Assembly: GCA_033063855.1 (NCBI GenBank)
Contig: CP093829.1
Coordinates: 22,041,537 to 22,105,536, forward strand
Source: Smittia aterrima
Lineage: Eukaryota; Arthropoda; Insecta; Diptera; Chironomidae
Length of the DNA stretch: 64,000 nucleotides
Reading direction: 5' to 3'
Shown: positions 62,741-64,000 of the stretch, in pieces
How positions within the stretch are numbered: position 1 is the first letter of the stretch
Layout: the number at the start of each line of letters is the position of its first letter
Made by a program: the position numbers and the translations under genes
The notes under the pieces: generated by a model
Told to the model about the DNA's origin: nothing
What the model saw: only the letters and a program-made list of their open reading frames with translations
Databases searched by the model: none

Positions 62741-64000
62741 ATCTCATCGAATCGCTAATTTTTTTGTTTTTTATTGTAAGCTATCTATTGACTCGCTCAC
62801 TATCAAAGCTTTGAGTCTAGAAGGAAAAAAAATTCTTTTTAGTTAGTGAACGAAATGAGAATTTCAAATGAAAACACGTGGCGAACGATGAAGAGAAATA
62901 TAAAAAAATAAAAATGTTGTAAAAGTTTCACGAGCTCTATGATTTTAATTTGAAAGGAAAGAAGAATCCTCTTTCGTTCACATGAGTAACGAGTTTGTTT
63001 TGTGTTCGCTGTCATCACATTTTGGAGGGAGCGAGAGAGCACGAGAGGAGGAAAAATACTTTGGAACAAGCGAAATTTCATATCACAAGAACGATTAAAG
63101 ACAAAAGTACTTAAAATTGATTTATGATACAATAATTCTTTCGCTCGGGAAAAGGTATTTGCTTCCCAGCTCGTTCACTCGCGAGCGACGAGTAACAAAG
63201 CAATTATAATGCTGAAGCTTTATATGCTTTGGAACACGAATTTTTATTATATTATCATATCTCTCCTCTCTCTCGCTCACTCACCTCCGTATGCTTTCAA
63301 GAACACATAATCGCAACAATACGAAAATTTAATCATAATTTTATTATTTCATCAACAAAGAACATTCGCTTGAGTAAAAGGAACCGAAAAAAAAGGAAAA
63401 TTAAAATCGCGCTGCATGGAAATAGATAAAGTTTTACTCAACACGAGGTATGCACGACATAAAATATGTAGATTGGGTGGATGAAAGGCGAATGAGAGTG
63501 GAAAAAATTATAAAGATACTGTTTCTTAATCTCTTCTTCTTCCTCTCGCTCCATCGAGCGAGTTTTCACATAAACAGCGAATGAATTTGAAATAGAAATT
63601 ATTTATGGGGAGAAGGAAATGTGTATAAGATTTCTAAGCTCTTTCCCCCCATATTAGATAATGAAAAAAGTTTCTCCTTTATTTGATTATGCTCTTAGAA
63701 GAAGTTTCTTCTTCTTCTTGTTCCACTCGATCTCATTCTTTCTTTCTGTTACGAGGCGAAGAAATGAATACTTCTCGAACAGCAAAGAGAGAGAGAAAGG
63801 AGGATAAGAGTAAGAAGAAACTGAGATATTTTTATAGTTGTAATTATTACTTTAGATACTCTACATAATTTTATTAGTCATTTATATTGCGGACGCTCGT
63901 CTATCGAGCTTAGAGACCCGACCATCGACATCCGAAGATGCATAAAATGTTATTATTTCGAGGGGGGCCGTCCGATAATCTTGATCTCAACTGAATTCCA

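Larger units (their letters stand above)
61265..64000. other. No supported exon; probable Rbp6 intron
   Basis: The missing first half of Rbp6 RRM2 is not recognisable here, so this is probably intron with the 5' exons beyond the window. It contains a CCAA run (61403-61420) and a TC run (62724-62740). Confidence 0.5.

Overview
The window looks like a gene-poor stretch of an AT-rich insect nuclear genome, most likely a nematoceran fly (midge, gnat or mosquito relative). The reasons are spliced genes with short GT-AG introns, insect-style AAAC/GAAA-ATG start contexts, AATAAA signals, and best recalled matches to fly families (V-ATPase Ac45, insect SLC2 transporters, Rbp6/Musashi). The species is not determinable by eye. 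There are no bacterial operons, CRISPR arrays, rRNA genes or clear transposons.

Layout: 1-9098 holds no gene I can support. On the + strand, 9099-10852 is a complete four-exon VhaAC45 (ATP6AP1) gene with signal peptide, luminal region, one C-terminal membrane segment and a short tail. 10.9-15.1 kb is intergenic. On the - strand, 19849 down to 15271 is an eight-exon SLC2/Tret1-like transporter whose first coding exon (with the ATG) was not found. 19.9-42.0 kb has no recognisable exon. Its right part (about 35.3-42.0 kb) is conspicuously T-rich on the + strand and may be a long 3'UTR of the next gene.

The right third is one large - strand gene, Rbp6 (Musashi family), from 58698 down to 42028 and continuing beyond the window at its 5' side. 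Visible are the second half of RRM2 and a modular C-terminal region. Its phase-compatible exons allow up to five alternative protein ends: a long last exon at 50419, an Asn/His-rich read-through ending at 46059, an alternative last exon at 45022, a read-through stop at 42171, and the deeply conserved Musashi tail at 42028. Two + strand genes lie antisense to it: an unassigned 494-aa leucine-rich-repeat protein (53675-55299), nested inside the intron that splits RRM2, and a small Ser-rich 130-aa protein (60697-61164), in or beside the upstream intron.

The genes are unrelated in pathway. The most interesting points are the multi-ended Rbp6 C-terminus, the two antisense genes, a transporter lacking canonical sugar-contact residues, and an M-box just upstream of the Ac45 start. 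All exon boundaries were joined by hand from splice signals and reading phase. Gene identities rest on motif recognition, not database searches.
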